This document shows positions 8,849-16,668 of a stretch of DNA of 64,000 nt, piece by piece (position 1 is the stretch's first letter; the number at the start of each line of letters is the position of its first letter). This stretch comes from Actinokineospora inagensis DSM 44258. Its GTDB lineage: Bacteria > Actinomycetota > Actinomycetes > Mycobacteriales > Pseudonocardiaceae. The stretch spans positions 62,001-126,000 of the forward strand of contig NZ_AXWW01000013.1 in assembly GCF_000482865.1 (NCBI RefSeq), given 5' to 3'. The notes beneath the pieces were generated by a model that saw only the letters and a list, made by a program, of their open reading frames with translations, searched no databases and was not told the origin of the DNA. Position numbers and translations under genes: made by a program.

Positions 8849-9877
8849 TTGAAGGCACTGGTCAAACCGGCCGCCGGTCCCGGGCTGGAACTGCGGGACG
8901 TCCCGGACCCCGAGCCGGGTCCCGGTGACGTGGTGCTGCGGGTGCTGCGCACCGGCATCTGCGGGACCGACCTGCACATCGAGGCGTGGGACGAGTGGGC
9001 GGCCAACGCGGTGCAGGCGCCCCTGGTGGTCGGGCACGAGTTCGTCGGCGAGGTGGTCGCCATCGGCGCCGCGGTGACCAAGGTGTCCGTGGGGGACCTG
9101 GTCTCCGGTGAGGGCCACCTGGTGTGCGGGCGCTGCCGCAACTGCCGGGCCGGGCGCAGGCACCTGTGCGCGAACACCGTCGGCCTCGGCGTGCACACCA
9201 ACGGCGCGTTCGCCGAGTACGCCGTGCTGCCCGAGGGCAACGCCTGGGTGCACCGGCACGACGTCGACCTGGACGTGGCCGCGATCTTCGACCCGTTCGG
9301 CAACGCGGTGCACACGGCGTTGTCGTTCCCGGTGCTCGGCGAGGACGTGCTGATCACCGGCGCCGGTCCGATCGGGCTGATGGCCGCCGCGGTCGCCAAG
9401 CACGCGGGCGCCCGGCACGTGGTGGTCACCGACGTCAGCGAGCCGCGGCTGGAACTGGCCCGCAAGATCGGCGCGACGCTGGCGCTGGACGTCAGCGCGC
9501 ACCGGATCGCCACCGTCTACCCGCAGTTGACCATGACCGAGGGCTTCGACGTCGGCATGGAGATGTCCGGGCAGCCCTCCGCGCTGCGCGAGATGATCGC
9601 CAACATGACGCACGGCGGCCGCATCGCCATGCTGGGCCTGCCCTCGACCGAGATCCCGGTCGACTTCAGCGCGGTCGTGCTGAAGATGCTGACCATCAAG
9701 GGCATCTACGGCCGGGAGATGTTCGAGACCTGGTACGCCATGTCCGTGCTGCTGCAAGCCGGGCTGGACATCTCGCCGGTGATCACCCACCGGTTCCACC
9801 ACACCGACTTCGCCGAGGCCTTCGCCACCGCCCGCGGCGGCGACTGCGGCAAGGTCATCCTGGACTGGGAGAACTGA
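8849..9877 (+). CDS. tdh: L-threonine 3-dehydrogenase
   Basis: 342 residues. The start is TTG 8849, behind GGGGAGGAAG. It oxidises L-threonine to 2-amino-3-ketobutyrate with NAD+. Zinc medium-chain dehydrogenase features are present: catalytic zinc Cys in TGICGTDLH, His-Glu in [10 protein letters not shown], four structural-zinc cysteines in [15 protein letters not shown], and the Rossmann motif [18 protein letters not shown]. The length matches bacterial Tdh (~340). It overlaps kbl by one base (TGATG), so the pair forms a two-gene operon for threonine to glycine plus acetyl-CoA. Confidence 0.96.
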   Translation: MKALVKPAAGPGLELRDVPDPEPGPGDVVLRVLRTGICGTDLHIEAWDEWAANAVQAPLVVGHEFVGEVVAIGAAVTKVSVGDLVSGEGHLVCGRCRNCRAGRRHLCANTVGLGVHTNGAFAEYAVLPEGNAWVHRHDVDLDVAAIFDPFGNAVHTALSFPVLGEDVLITGAGPIGLMAAAVAKHAGARHVVVTDVSEPRLELARKIGATLALDVSAHRIATVYPQLTMTEGFDVGMEMSGQPSALREMIANMTHGGRIAMLGLPSTEIPVDFSAVVLKMLTIKGIYGREMFETWYAMSVLLQAGLDISPVITHRFHHTDFAEAFATARGGDCGKVILDWEN

Positions 9878-11055
9878 TGTACGGCGCGCTGCGCGACGAC
9901 CTGCTCGGCACCATCGACGAGATCCGCGCCGCCGGGCTGTACAAGCCGGAGCGGGTGATCACGTCACCGCAGCGGGCGGCGGTCCGGGTCGGCGGCGACC
10001 CGGTGCTGAACTTCTGCGCCAACAACTACCTCGGTCTCGCCGACCACCCAGCCCTGGTCGCGGCGGCCAAGCGGGCGCTCGACGAGTGGGGCTTCGGGAT
10101 GGCCTCGGTGCGGTTCATCTGCGGCACCCAGGCCCCGCACAAGGAGTTGGAGGCGCGGATCTCGGCGTTCCTCGGCACCGCGGACACGATCCTGTACGGC
10201 TCCTGCTTCGACGCCAACGGCGGCCTGTTCGAGACCCTGCTCACCGACCGGGACGTGGTGATCTCCGACGAGCTCAACCACGCGTCGATCATCGACGGGA
10301 TCCGGCTGTGCAAGGCGGGCCGCAAGCGCTACCGCAACCGCGACATGGCCGACCTGGAGCAGCAACTGCGCGCCGCGGCCGACGCCCGCTACCGGCTCAT
10401 CGCCACCGACGGCGTGTTCTCCATGGACGGCTACCTGGCGCCGCTGGACGAGATCTGCGCGCTGGCCGAGCGGTACGACGCCCTGGTCATGGTCGACGAC
10501 TCGCACGCCGTCGGCTTCATGGGCGCCACCGGCCGCGGCACCCCGGAGCACTTCGGCGTCGGCGACCGGGTCGACATCTACACCGGCACCCTCGGCAAGG
10601 CCCTCGGCGGCGCCAGCGGCGGCTACACCTCCGGCCGCGCCGAGATCGTCGAGTTGCTGCGGCAGCGGTCCCGGCCGTACCTGTTCTCCAACTCGCTGGC
10701 CCCGTCGATCACCGCGGCCGCGCTGGCCGCGCTCGACCTGCTCGACTCGTCCGCCGAGCTGCTCACCCGGCTGCGCGAGAACAGCGCCCTGTTCCGGACC
10801 AGGATGACCGAGGCCGGGTTCGACCTGCTGCCCGGGGAGCACGCGATCATCCCCGTCATGATCGGCGACGCCGCCGAGGCGAGCCGGATGGCCGACCTGC
10901 TGCTCGACCAGGGCGTGTACGTGATCGGCTTCTCGTACCCGGTCGTCCCGCACGGCAAGGCCCGCATCCGCACCCAGATGTCCGCCGCGCACAGCACCGA
11001 CGACGTCAACCGCGCGGTGGACGCGTTCGTCGCCGCGCGGGCGAAGATGGCCTGA
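9877..11055 (+). CDS. kbl: Glycine C-acetyltransferase (2-amino-3-ketobutyrate CoA ligase)
   Basis: 392 residues. This PLP enzyme of the alpha-oxoamine synthase family splits 2-amino-3-ketobutyrate with CoA into glycine and acetyl-CoA, completing the Tdh pathway. Visible motifs are [23 protein letters not shown], the PLP-contacting [11 protein letters not shown] and the Schiff-base lysine in [14 protein letters not shown]. The C-terminal ...[14 protein letters not shown] is also typical. It is translationally coupled to tdh. The length is normal and no defect is seen. Confidence 0.97.
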   Translation: MYGALRDDLLGTIDEIRAAGLYKPERVITSPQRAAVRVGGDPVLNFCANNYLGLADHPALVAAAKRALDEWGFGMASVRFICGTQAPHKELEARISAFLGTADTILYGSCFDANGGLFETLLTDRDVVISDELNHASIIDGIRLCKAGRKRYRNRDMADLEQQLRAAADARYRLIATDGVFSMDGYLAPLDEICALAERYDALVMVDDSHAVGFMGATGRGTPEHFGVGDRVDIYTGTLGKALGGASGGYTSGRAEIVELLRQRSRPYLFSNSLAPSITAAALAALDLLDSSAELLTRLRENSALFRTRMTEAGFDLLPGEHAIIPVMIGDAAEASRMADLLLDQGVYVIGFSYPVVPHGKARIRTQMSAAHSTDDVNRAVDAFVAARAKMA

Positions 11056-11119
11056 TCGGCGGCTTTGCGGCAATTCGACACACCCGTCGGCTGCACCGGC
11101 GGCGGGCGGGGAGCACCAT

Positions 11120-12010
11120 GTGCTGGTGATCGACCCTCGACGACTGCGGGTCCTGCGTGCGCTCGCCGACCACGGCACCGTGACGGCGGCGGCCCAGGCA
11201 CTGCACCTGAGCCCGTCCGCCGTGTCGCAACAATTGGCCTCGCTGGAGTCCGAGGTCGGGCAGGAACTGTTGCGGCGCAAGGGGAGGCGGGTGTGGCTGA
11301 CCCCGGCGGGGGAGCTGCTGGTCGAACACGCGGACGCGGTGCTGGCCGAACTGGACCGCGCCGAGACCCGGCTCGCCGCCTACGCCGCCGGTGAGCTCGG
11401 TCAGGTCCGCATCGCCGCGTTCGCGTCCGCCATCACCACGGTCGTCGCCCCCACCATCGCCGCCCTGCGGCGGACGAACCCGGGCATCACCATCCTGGTG
11501 CGCGACGCCGAGGGCCAGGAAAGCCTCCCGCTGCTGCTCGACGGCGAGATCGACATCGCCATCACCATGCACACCGCGCACACCCCGGTCGAACACCGGA
11601 TCGTCTGGGACCCGCTCTACACCGAGCCCTTCGACGCCGTCCTGCCGCCCGACCACCCGCTGATCGGCCGCCCCACCGTCGCCATCACCGACCTCGCCGA
11701 CGACGACTGGATCGTCCCCCACCCCGGCAACCCCTGCCGCGAGGTCCTGCTCACCGCCTGTGCCAAGGCGGGCTTCACCCCCCGCGTCACCCACGCCTCC
11801 GACGACTTCACCGCCGAGGCCGCCCTGGTCACCGCCGGAGTCGGCATCGCGCTGATCCCCCGCACCGCCCTGCGCGGCATCGACCCCACCCAGGTCATCC
11901 CCGTGACCCCGGCCCCACACCGCCACGTCACCACCGCCACCCGCCGCGGCCGCGAATCCCACCCCCTCCTCCACCTCACCCGCAAAGCCCTCACCGACGC
12001 CGCGCCGTGA
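11120..12010 (+). CDS. LysR-family transcriptional regulator
   Basis: 296 residues from GTG 11120 behind GGGGAGCACCAT; GTG 11126 is an alternative. The N-terminal winged helix-turn-helix (LRVLRALADHGTVTAAAQAL, LSPSAVSQQLASLE) and the periplasmic-binding-protein-like effector domain (VRIAAFASAITTVVAPTIA...) are intact. It is 65 bp downstream of kbl on the same strand, so it could be the last gene of the tdh-kbl unit or have its own promoter. Small hydrophobic or amino-acid ligands are usual for this subgroup; control of threonine catabolism is only a guess. Confidence 0.92.
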   Translation: MLVIDPRRLRVLRALADHGTVTAAAQALHLSPSAVSQQLASLESEVGQELLRRKGRRVWLTPAGELLVEHADAVLAELDRAETRLAAYAAGELGQVRIAAFASAITTVVAPTIAALRRTNPGITILVRDAEGQESLPLLLDGEIDIAITMHTAHTPVEHRIVWDPLYTEPFDAVLPPDHPLIGRPTVAITDLADDDWIVPHPGNPCREVLLTACAKAGFTPRVTHASDDFTAEAALVTAGVGIALIPRTALRGIDPTQVIPVTPAPHRHVTTATRRGRESHPLLHLTRKALTDAAP

Positions 12011-12319
12011 ACAGGGGAGAGAGGTCAGGTCTTCGGTGCCACCGGCGCCGGTCGCTCGGGGGGCTACACGACCGGCGCCGATGTGCTCCCGGCTCGCGCC
12101 GGGGACCTGTGCACCCAGAGTTGGTGCGCCACAACTGACGCACAGTGTGGCACTAACGATCCCGTTGACCGTCCGATCGTTCACACTTGCGCACGTTCGC
12201 TAATGGCAACGCCCCCTGACTAGGCTCGATGCCGTGGGTAGCGCTCTCGTGGTATCGGGCGCGGCCACGCGGACCTCGTGGCGGGACGTGGGGTTACTTG
12301 GTTGTGTTAGTATTTACTC
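12011..12319. other. Intergenic region before the TetR gene
   Basis: 309 bp without a credible gene. The only structure seen is the imperfect inverted repeat GCCACA-N12-TGTGGC (12128-12151) and, at the right end, the TetR promoter and operator described separately. Confidence 0.5.
12308..12318 (+). promoter_or_regulatory. Extended -10 and operator-like palindrome at a leaderless start
   Basis: TGTTAGTAT contains an extended -10 (TAGTAT, 12308-12313) only six bases before the ATG at 12320, so transcription probably starts at the ATG (leaderless mRNA). The palindrome AGTA-TT-TACT (12309-12318) overlaps it and could be the site of autorepression. No Shine-Dalgarno sequence is present. No good -35 is seen. 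Confidence 0.45.
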
Positions 12320-12880
12320 ATGCAGGTAACAGTCACCGAGGCGGCCCGTCGGGAGCAGATCACAGGAGCGGCGATTGAGGTGCTGGCGGAGGTGGGGTAC
12401 GGGAAGACCTCGTTCGCACGGATCGTGGAGCACGCGGGGCTGAGCAGCACTCGGCTGATCTCCTACCACTTCCGGGGTAAGGACGACCTGATGATGGCCG
12501 TCCTCCTCGCCGCGATGGGCACGGTTGACGAGCGGATGACGGAGCGCTTGGCGGGGGTGACCGACCGGGTTGGGATGGTCCGCGGGTACATCGAGGCACA
12601 GGTTGGGTTGTTGTACACGCACGCCAAGCAGGTCAAAGCCATTCGAGAGGTTGCTTCGGGGGTCGCCGACCTGGCGCCGGTATTGGCGGAGTTCCGGCAT
12701 GGAAGGTTGGCTCGGCAGCTCACCCAGGGCCAGCGGGAAGGAGTCTTCCGCGAGTTCGATGTAACTGTGATGGCTCGAACAATCGCCAATGGGATTGATG
12801 GAGCTATCGACGCTGAGGTTGATCCGGAGATTTACGGACGGGAGTTGGCCGATCTGTTCATCCGGGCTTGTGTGGGATAA
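12320..12880 (+). CDS. TetR-family transcriptional regulator
   Basis: 186 residues. The N-terminal TetR helix-turn-helix is clear (RREQITGAAIEVLAEVGYGK, then FARIVEHAGLSSTRLISYHF-like recognition helix followed by RGKDDLMMAVL). The C-terminal ligand domain is helical and unassigned. Base composition is lower in GC than its neighbours and codon use is less biased, and the gene is followed by non-coding repeat DNA, which together hint at recent acquisition. No obvious target gene adjoins it; the MMPL locus downstream has its own TetR. Confidence 0.88.
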   Translation: MQVTVTEAARREQITGAAIEVLAEVGYGKTSFARIVEHAGLSSTRLISYHFRGKDDLMMAVLLAAMGTVDERMTERLAGVTDRVGMVRGYIEAQVGLLYTHAKQVKAIREVASGVADLAPVLAEFRHGRLARQLTQGQREGVFREFDVTVMARTIANGIDGAIDAEVDPEIYGRELADLFIRACVG

Positions 12881-12913
12881 AAGGGCCGCGCCCCTGGGAG
12901 TCTCACTGATGAA

Positions 12914-13016
12914 ACCCACCCCACATCGACGAAGGCCGCCAACCCACCCCACGCGCCTCAGAATAAACCCCCCGCCCATCGACGAAGCCCACCAACCGGC
13001 ACCGCGCGCCTCGAAA
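12914..13016. repeat. Two imperfect 53-bp direct repeats
   Basis: Two copies of an imperfect unit, each with CATCGACGAAG (12924-12934 and 12977-12987) followed by an A/C-rich stretch and GCGCGCCTC or CGCGCCTC (ends near 12963 and 13016). The period is 53 bp, not a multiple of three. The left ends match AAACCCACC/AAACCCCCC. No coding potential is seen. Confidence 0.6.
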
Positions 13017-13038
13017 CCCGCCGACACCAACCGCCCGC

Positions 13039-13173
13039 TGGGGTGAAGTTGTTTTGTTTGGGGGAGCGGTGGCCTAAGCCGGCAGGCGGGGAAGGCCACG
13101 CTTTCCAGTGGCCCCGCCTTTTAGCCTTACCCAGGCCACCGCTAGGGGCCCCAAACAAAACAACTTCACCCCA
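13039..13173. repeat. 135-bp palindromic element with nested hairpin
   Basis: The outer arms are perfect over 25 bp (13039-13063 and 13149-13173; core GAAGTTGTTTTGTTTGGGG and its complement). A second pair, GCGGTGGCCT/AGGCCACCGC (13066-13075, 13133-13142), continues the stem after a small asymmetric bulge. The centre holds its own hairpin (GGCGGGG-AA-GGCCAC, 13085-13099, against GTGGCCCCGCC, 13108-13118). It could be a MITE-like or REP-like dispersed element or a structured RNA. No terminal target duplication is obvious. Confidence 0.8.
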
Positions 13174-13265
13174 ACGGGCACAGCCCGAAAAATCCGGCGC
13201 CCCAGGCCGGCGTCGCCGAAGGCGACCAGGCCGAACCCCGAGGCGCAGCCGAGGCCCAGTGCCCC

Positions 13266-13694
13266 CTAAGAGCCCCAACCCCCCAGCCCCACCGCGTCAA
13301 ACTCGTCATAGTCCCCTTCACCACAGGACACACCAAGCCACCGCAGCGCCAACGAGATCGGACTAACCGGAGTGCTGTCTCCGTCAGCCATGTGCACCGG
13401 CCCGAACACCGATTCCCCACTAGCCCACACCTGCGCCGTCTGCATCCCCATCCCCCCAAAGAACTCAGCCTCGACATAGGCCACCGCCCCCCTCCCCGAG
13501 CTCGCCAAGAGCAACGGCAGCAGCGCAGCAGGCGCACGCCAGAAACCACCCAGCTTGGGTTCTCCGACGAGAAGATCCTCCGTCATCCGCAGAATCGACA
13601 GATGCTGCCCCAGCGGAAGCACAACAGCGCCAGGCAAAGCGAGCGCGTCAAGCACACCCCGCCCCCCAATCGCAGCTTCCAACGTATACGTCAC
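13266..13694 (-). CDS. Hypothetical protein coupled to the MMPL gene
   Basis: 142 residues from GTG 13694, overlapping the MMPL stop by 4 bp (GTGA), which strongly supports translation. It is soluble, begins MTYTLEAAIGGRGVLDAL, and contains hydrophobic strands (GAVVLPLGQHLSILRMT) and a Gly/Glu-rich middle (GRGAVAYVEAEFFGGMGMQ). No signal peptide, membrane span or catalytic motif is seen and I do not recognise the family. It probably acts with, or is induced together with, the exporter. Confidence 0.65.
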   Translation of the reverse strand: MTYTLEAAIGGRGVLDALALPGAVVLPLGQHLSILRMTEDLLVGEPKLGGFWRAPAALLPLLLASSGRGAVAYVEAEFFGGMGMQTAQVWASGESVFGPVHMADGDSTPVSPISLALRWLGVSCGEGDYDEFDAVGLGGWGS

Positions 13695-15805
13695 CGGGCA
13701 AGCTCCAGTTCGACCTCAGAAAGCCCCGCCTTCTCCTGCAACCGGCGCAGCGGTCGAGGCGCCCACCACGCGGCCGATCCGAACAGCCGGAGGATGGCGG
13801 GCACGAGCAGCATCCGCACGATCGTCGCGTCCAGCACCAACGCGACGATCATGCCGAGCCCGATGAACCGCATGCTCTGCAGCGACGACAACGCGAACGC
13901 CCCGGTCACGACTCCCAGCAGCAACGCCGCCGCGGTGATCATGCGGCCGGTGCGCACCAGCCCGGTCCGCACAGCGTCCTTTGTGGACATCCCGGTGTGC
14001 CGGGCCTCCACCATCCTGGACAGCAGGAACGTCTCGTAGTCCGTCGACAGCCCGAACACGACCGCGCCGATCAGCACCATCATGCCCGCCTGGGCTGGCT
14101 GCGGCGTGACGTCGAGCAACCCGGCGCCGTGCCCTTCCTGGAACACGAACACCAAGACACCAAACGTCGCCGACAAGCTAAGAGCACTCATGACAACGGC
14201 CTTGATGGGCAGTAGCACCGACCCGAACGCCAGGAACATCAGCACGAGTGTCGCCAGCACGAGGATCCCGACCATCCACGGGACCCGCGCCACGATCCCG
14301 TTGACCGAGTCGGCGACCAGGGCCGGGTAGCCGCCGACCATGACGGTCGCCGGTGCGGGCAGCGCCCGGATCGCGGTGATCGCGTCCCGGGTGGCGGGCG
14401 ACGCGGCGTCGGTGGTCAGCGGGGTGGTCAGCACGACGACCGACCCGCGGGCGCCGCTGGGCACGGCGTCGGCGACACCGGGGACGTGCTTGACCGCGGC
14501 GACGAAGGACCCGACAGCGGCTTGGTCCGGGACACCGGGGAAGCGCAGCACGATCTTCAGGGTGTCGTTGCTCGCCGCCGGGAAGTTGGCGGTGATCGCC
14601 TCGGCGGTGGCCCGGTGCGGGTCCCCCGGCGGGAGTTGGCGCTCGTCCGCGCCGCCGAACTGGGCGTTCCCGAACGGGAGGGCCAGCAGGACCAGCACCC
14701 CGACGATCGGCACGACGAACCACAGCGGCCGACGCATGACGGTGTCGGCGATCCGACCGAGGAACCGGGCCTCACCACCACTACGCCGCCGCCAGGGCAG
14801 GGACAGCTTGTCCACCCGGTGGCCGAGGATCGCGAGCAGCGCGGGCAGCAGCGTCAGCGACACGATCGCGGCGATGGCGACGGCCGACATCCCGCCGTAG
14901 GCCATGGATTTCAGGAAGTCCATCGGGAACACCAGCAGCCCGGCGAGCGCGATCACCAGCAGGGTGGCCGAGAAGGCGACCGTCCGGCCCGCGGTCGCCA
15001 CGGTCCGGCGCACCGCCGTCGGCACGTCCTGTCCGGCCGCCAACTCCTCGCGGAACCGGCCGACGGTGAACAACCCGTAGTCGATCGCCATGCCGAGTCC
15101 GAGCAGGGTCGCCACGTTGACGGCGAACGTGTTGACCTCCAGGCCGAGGCTGAGCAGCCGCAGCACGCCGAGCGCGCCGAAGATCGCGAGGCCGCCGACC
15201 AGGACCGGCAGCGCCGCGGCGACGGCACTGCCGAAGATCAGCACCAGCAGCACCAGGGTGACCGGCAGCGAGATCCCCTCGGCCACCGCGAGGTCCGCGT
15301 TCGACCGCTCGGTCATCGCCTGCTCGGTCGGCACCTTCCCGCCGACCTCCACCGCGACCCCGTCGACCGGCAGCAGGTCCTTGATCTTGTCGTAGGCGGC
15401 GTGCCTGGCGTCGAAGGTGTCACCGGCGAGGGTGATGGTGGCCATGGCCAGGTGCTTGTCCGGGCTGGCCAAGGCGGGCTGCTTGCTCGACCAGTAGTCC
15501 ACCCGCGCGGCGACGGCGGACGCCGGGAGCTTGGCCAGCGCGGCGGTGACCCGTCCGCCGACGGCCGGGTCGTCGACGTTCGGCGCCCGGTACAGCACGA
15601 CCACGTCGGCGGGTTTCTGGCCGAGCTCGTCCTGGATGACCTGGTCTACCCGGAACGACTCGCTGGCCGGGTCCTCGTAGCCGCCCTGGGTGAGCTTGCC
15701 GAACACGCCGAGGCCCCACAGGCCCGCGCCGATGGTGACCAGCAGGATGGCGACGAGCACCACCCACCGCCTACGGTGTACCACCGTTCCCCAGGATGCG
15801 AACAT
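13691..15805 (-). CDS. MMPL/RND-family membrane transporter
   Basis: 704 residues from ATG 15805 (MFASWGTVVHRRRW...), chosen because AGGAGGAAGC lies nine bases upstream; the frame is open to GTG 15880 but that part overlaps operator sequence. There are twelve predicted membrane spans in two RND-like halves, each with a large extracytoplasmic domain after the first span, and the family motif GMAIDYGLFTVGRFREEL in the first half and the equivalent FGLSTDYETFLLSRMVE in the second. It likely exports lipids, drugs or toxic hydrophobic compounds by proton antiport. It is divergently transcribed from a TetR gene, with a shared operator region. Confidence 0.92.
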   Translation of the reverse strand: MFASWGTVVHRRRWVVLVAILLVTIGAGLWGLGVFGKLTQGGYEDPASESFRVDQVIQDELGQKPADVVVLYRAPNVDDPAVGGRVTAALAKLPASAVAARVDYWSSKQPALASPDKHLAMATITLAGDTFDARHAAYDKIKDLLPVDGVAVEVGGKVPTEQAMTERSNADLAVAEGISLPVTLVLLVLIFGSAVAAALPVLVGGLAIFGALGVLRLLSLGLEVNTFAVNVATLLGLGMAIDYGLFTVGRFREELAAGQDVPTAVRRTVATAGRTVAFSATLLVIALAGLLVFPMDFLKSMAYGGMSAVAIAAIVSLTLLPALLAILGHRVDKLSLPWRRRSGGEARFLGRIADTVMRRPLWFVVPIVGVLVLLALPFGNAQFGGADERQLPPGDPHRATAEAITANFPAASNDTLKIVLRFPGVPDQAAVGSFVAAVKHVPGVADAVPSGARGSVVVLTTPLTTDAASPATRDAITAIRALPAPATVMVGGYPALVADSVNGIVARVPWMVGILVLATLVLMFLAFGSVLLPIKAVVMSALSLSATFGVLVFVFQEGHGAGLLDVTPQPAQAGMMVLIGAVVFGLSTDYETFLLSRMVEARHTGMSTKDAVRTGLVRTGRMITAAALLLGVVTGAFALSSLQSMRFIGLGMIVALVLDATIVRMLLVPAILRLFGSAAWWAPRPLRRLQEKAGLSEVELELAR

Positions 15806-15865
15806 GGGGTGCTTCCTCCTGCCACGGCCGAAAAGTGTTGTTGCGCCGAGGTCGGCGGAGGTTCG

Positions 15866-15917
15866 GTTAACACCGTTCACTCGCTCGTCACACTATCGGG
15901 TGGTGAAAGGTGTTCAC
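15866..15917. promoter_or_regulatory. Paired operator sites between MMPL and TetR genes
   Basis: Two copies of a 15-bp motif in opposite orientation: GTTAACACCGTTCAC (15866-15880) and GTGAAAGGTGTTCAC (15903-15917). The second is itself a palindrome of the form GTGAA-N5-TTCAC; the first differs by one base in the left arm. The placement between divergent exporter and TetR genes is what a TetR operator pair would look like. Confidence 0.65.
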
Positions 15918-15929
15918 AAGGAGCGCGGG

Positions 15930-16664
15930 GTGCACATGACGCAGGCCACACGGCGGGACCGGGCCGCGACCGACCGGGACATCCGCAGGCAGGCGCGCGC
16001 CCTCCTGGTGACCGACGGCCCGGCCGCGGTGACGCTGCGCGCCATCGCCCGCGAGCTGGGCATCACCGCGCCCGCGCTCTACCGCTACTACAGCTCCCGC
16101 GAGGACCTCATCGAGCACCTGCGCGCCGACGTGTGCGCCGACCTCGCCGCCGAGCTGGGAACCGACCTGGTCGAGGTCGACGAGGCCGACCACCTCGGCC
16201 AGGTGCTGGCCATCTGCCGCGGCTTCCGGCGCTGGGCGCTGGCCCACCCGCAGGAGTTCGGCCTGGTCTTCGCCTCGCCGTCGTCGACCGGCGCGCACTG
16301 CCCGGTCGGGACCGGGGACAACCCGCAGGACTCGTTCGGCCGGATCTTCCTGACCGTCGCGGGCCGGGTGCTGGCCAACGGCCTCCCGGTGACCGTGCCC
16401 GACGACACGGTGCCGGACGTCCTGGTCACCGACCTGACCCGGTTCCGCGACGAACTGCTGGTCACCATCGCCGAGTCCGGCACCGACCTGGCCGCCGACC
16501 AGCTCGGCATCGGGATCGCGCACGCGATGCTGCAGTTCTGGGTGCGGCTCTACGGCCAGGTGGCGCTGGAGGTGTTCGGCCAGTTCCCGTTCCCCGTGTC
16601 CGACGCCGAGCCGCTGTTCGAGACGATGCTCGCCGACCTGGTGCGCGACGTCGGACTGGGGTGA
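15930..16664 (+). CDS. TetR-family regulator of the adjacent MMPL exporter
   Basis: 244 residues from GTG 15930, six bases after AAGGAG (15918-15923); ATG 15936 is the alternative. The TetR helix-turn-helix is clear (RRQARALLVTDGPAAVTLRA, IARELGITAPALYRYYSSRE). The C-terminal region resembles the TetR_C_13/WHG type ligand domain (LAICRGFRRWALAHPQEFGL, HAMLQFWVRLYGQVALEVFG). By its divergent position and the paired GTGAA-N5-TTCAC sites it probably represses the MMPL gene and itself. It ends 4 bp before the convergent leuS stop. Confidence 0.9.
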   Translation: MHMTQATRRDRAATDRDIRRQARALLVTDGPAAVTLRAIARELGITAPALYRYYSSREDLIEHLRADVCADLAAELGTDLVEVDEADHLGQVLAICRGFRRWALAHPQEFGLVFASPSSTGAHCPVGTGDNPQDSFGRIFLTVAGRVLANGLPVTVPDDTVPDVLVTDLTRFRDELLVTIAESGTDLAADQLGIGIAHAMLQFWVRLYGQVALEVFGQFPFPVSDAEPLFETMLADLVRDVGLG

Positions 16665-16668
16665 GGGC

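Larger units (their letters stand above)
12881..13265. other. Non-coding repeat-bearing gap
   Basis: 385 bp without a supported gene. It holds a 53-bp-period direct repeat (12914-13016) and a long palindrome (13039-13173), both listed separately. The 13174-13265 tail is GC-rich with no recognisable feature. Confidence 0.55.

Noticed and set aside
13166-13549. A 127-residue frame in another phase of the 13266-13694 gene
   Set aside because: It is a shadow of the gene coupled to MMPL; composition is Arg/Cys/Gly skewed.
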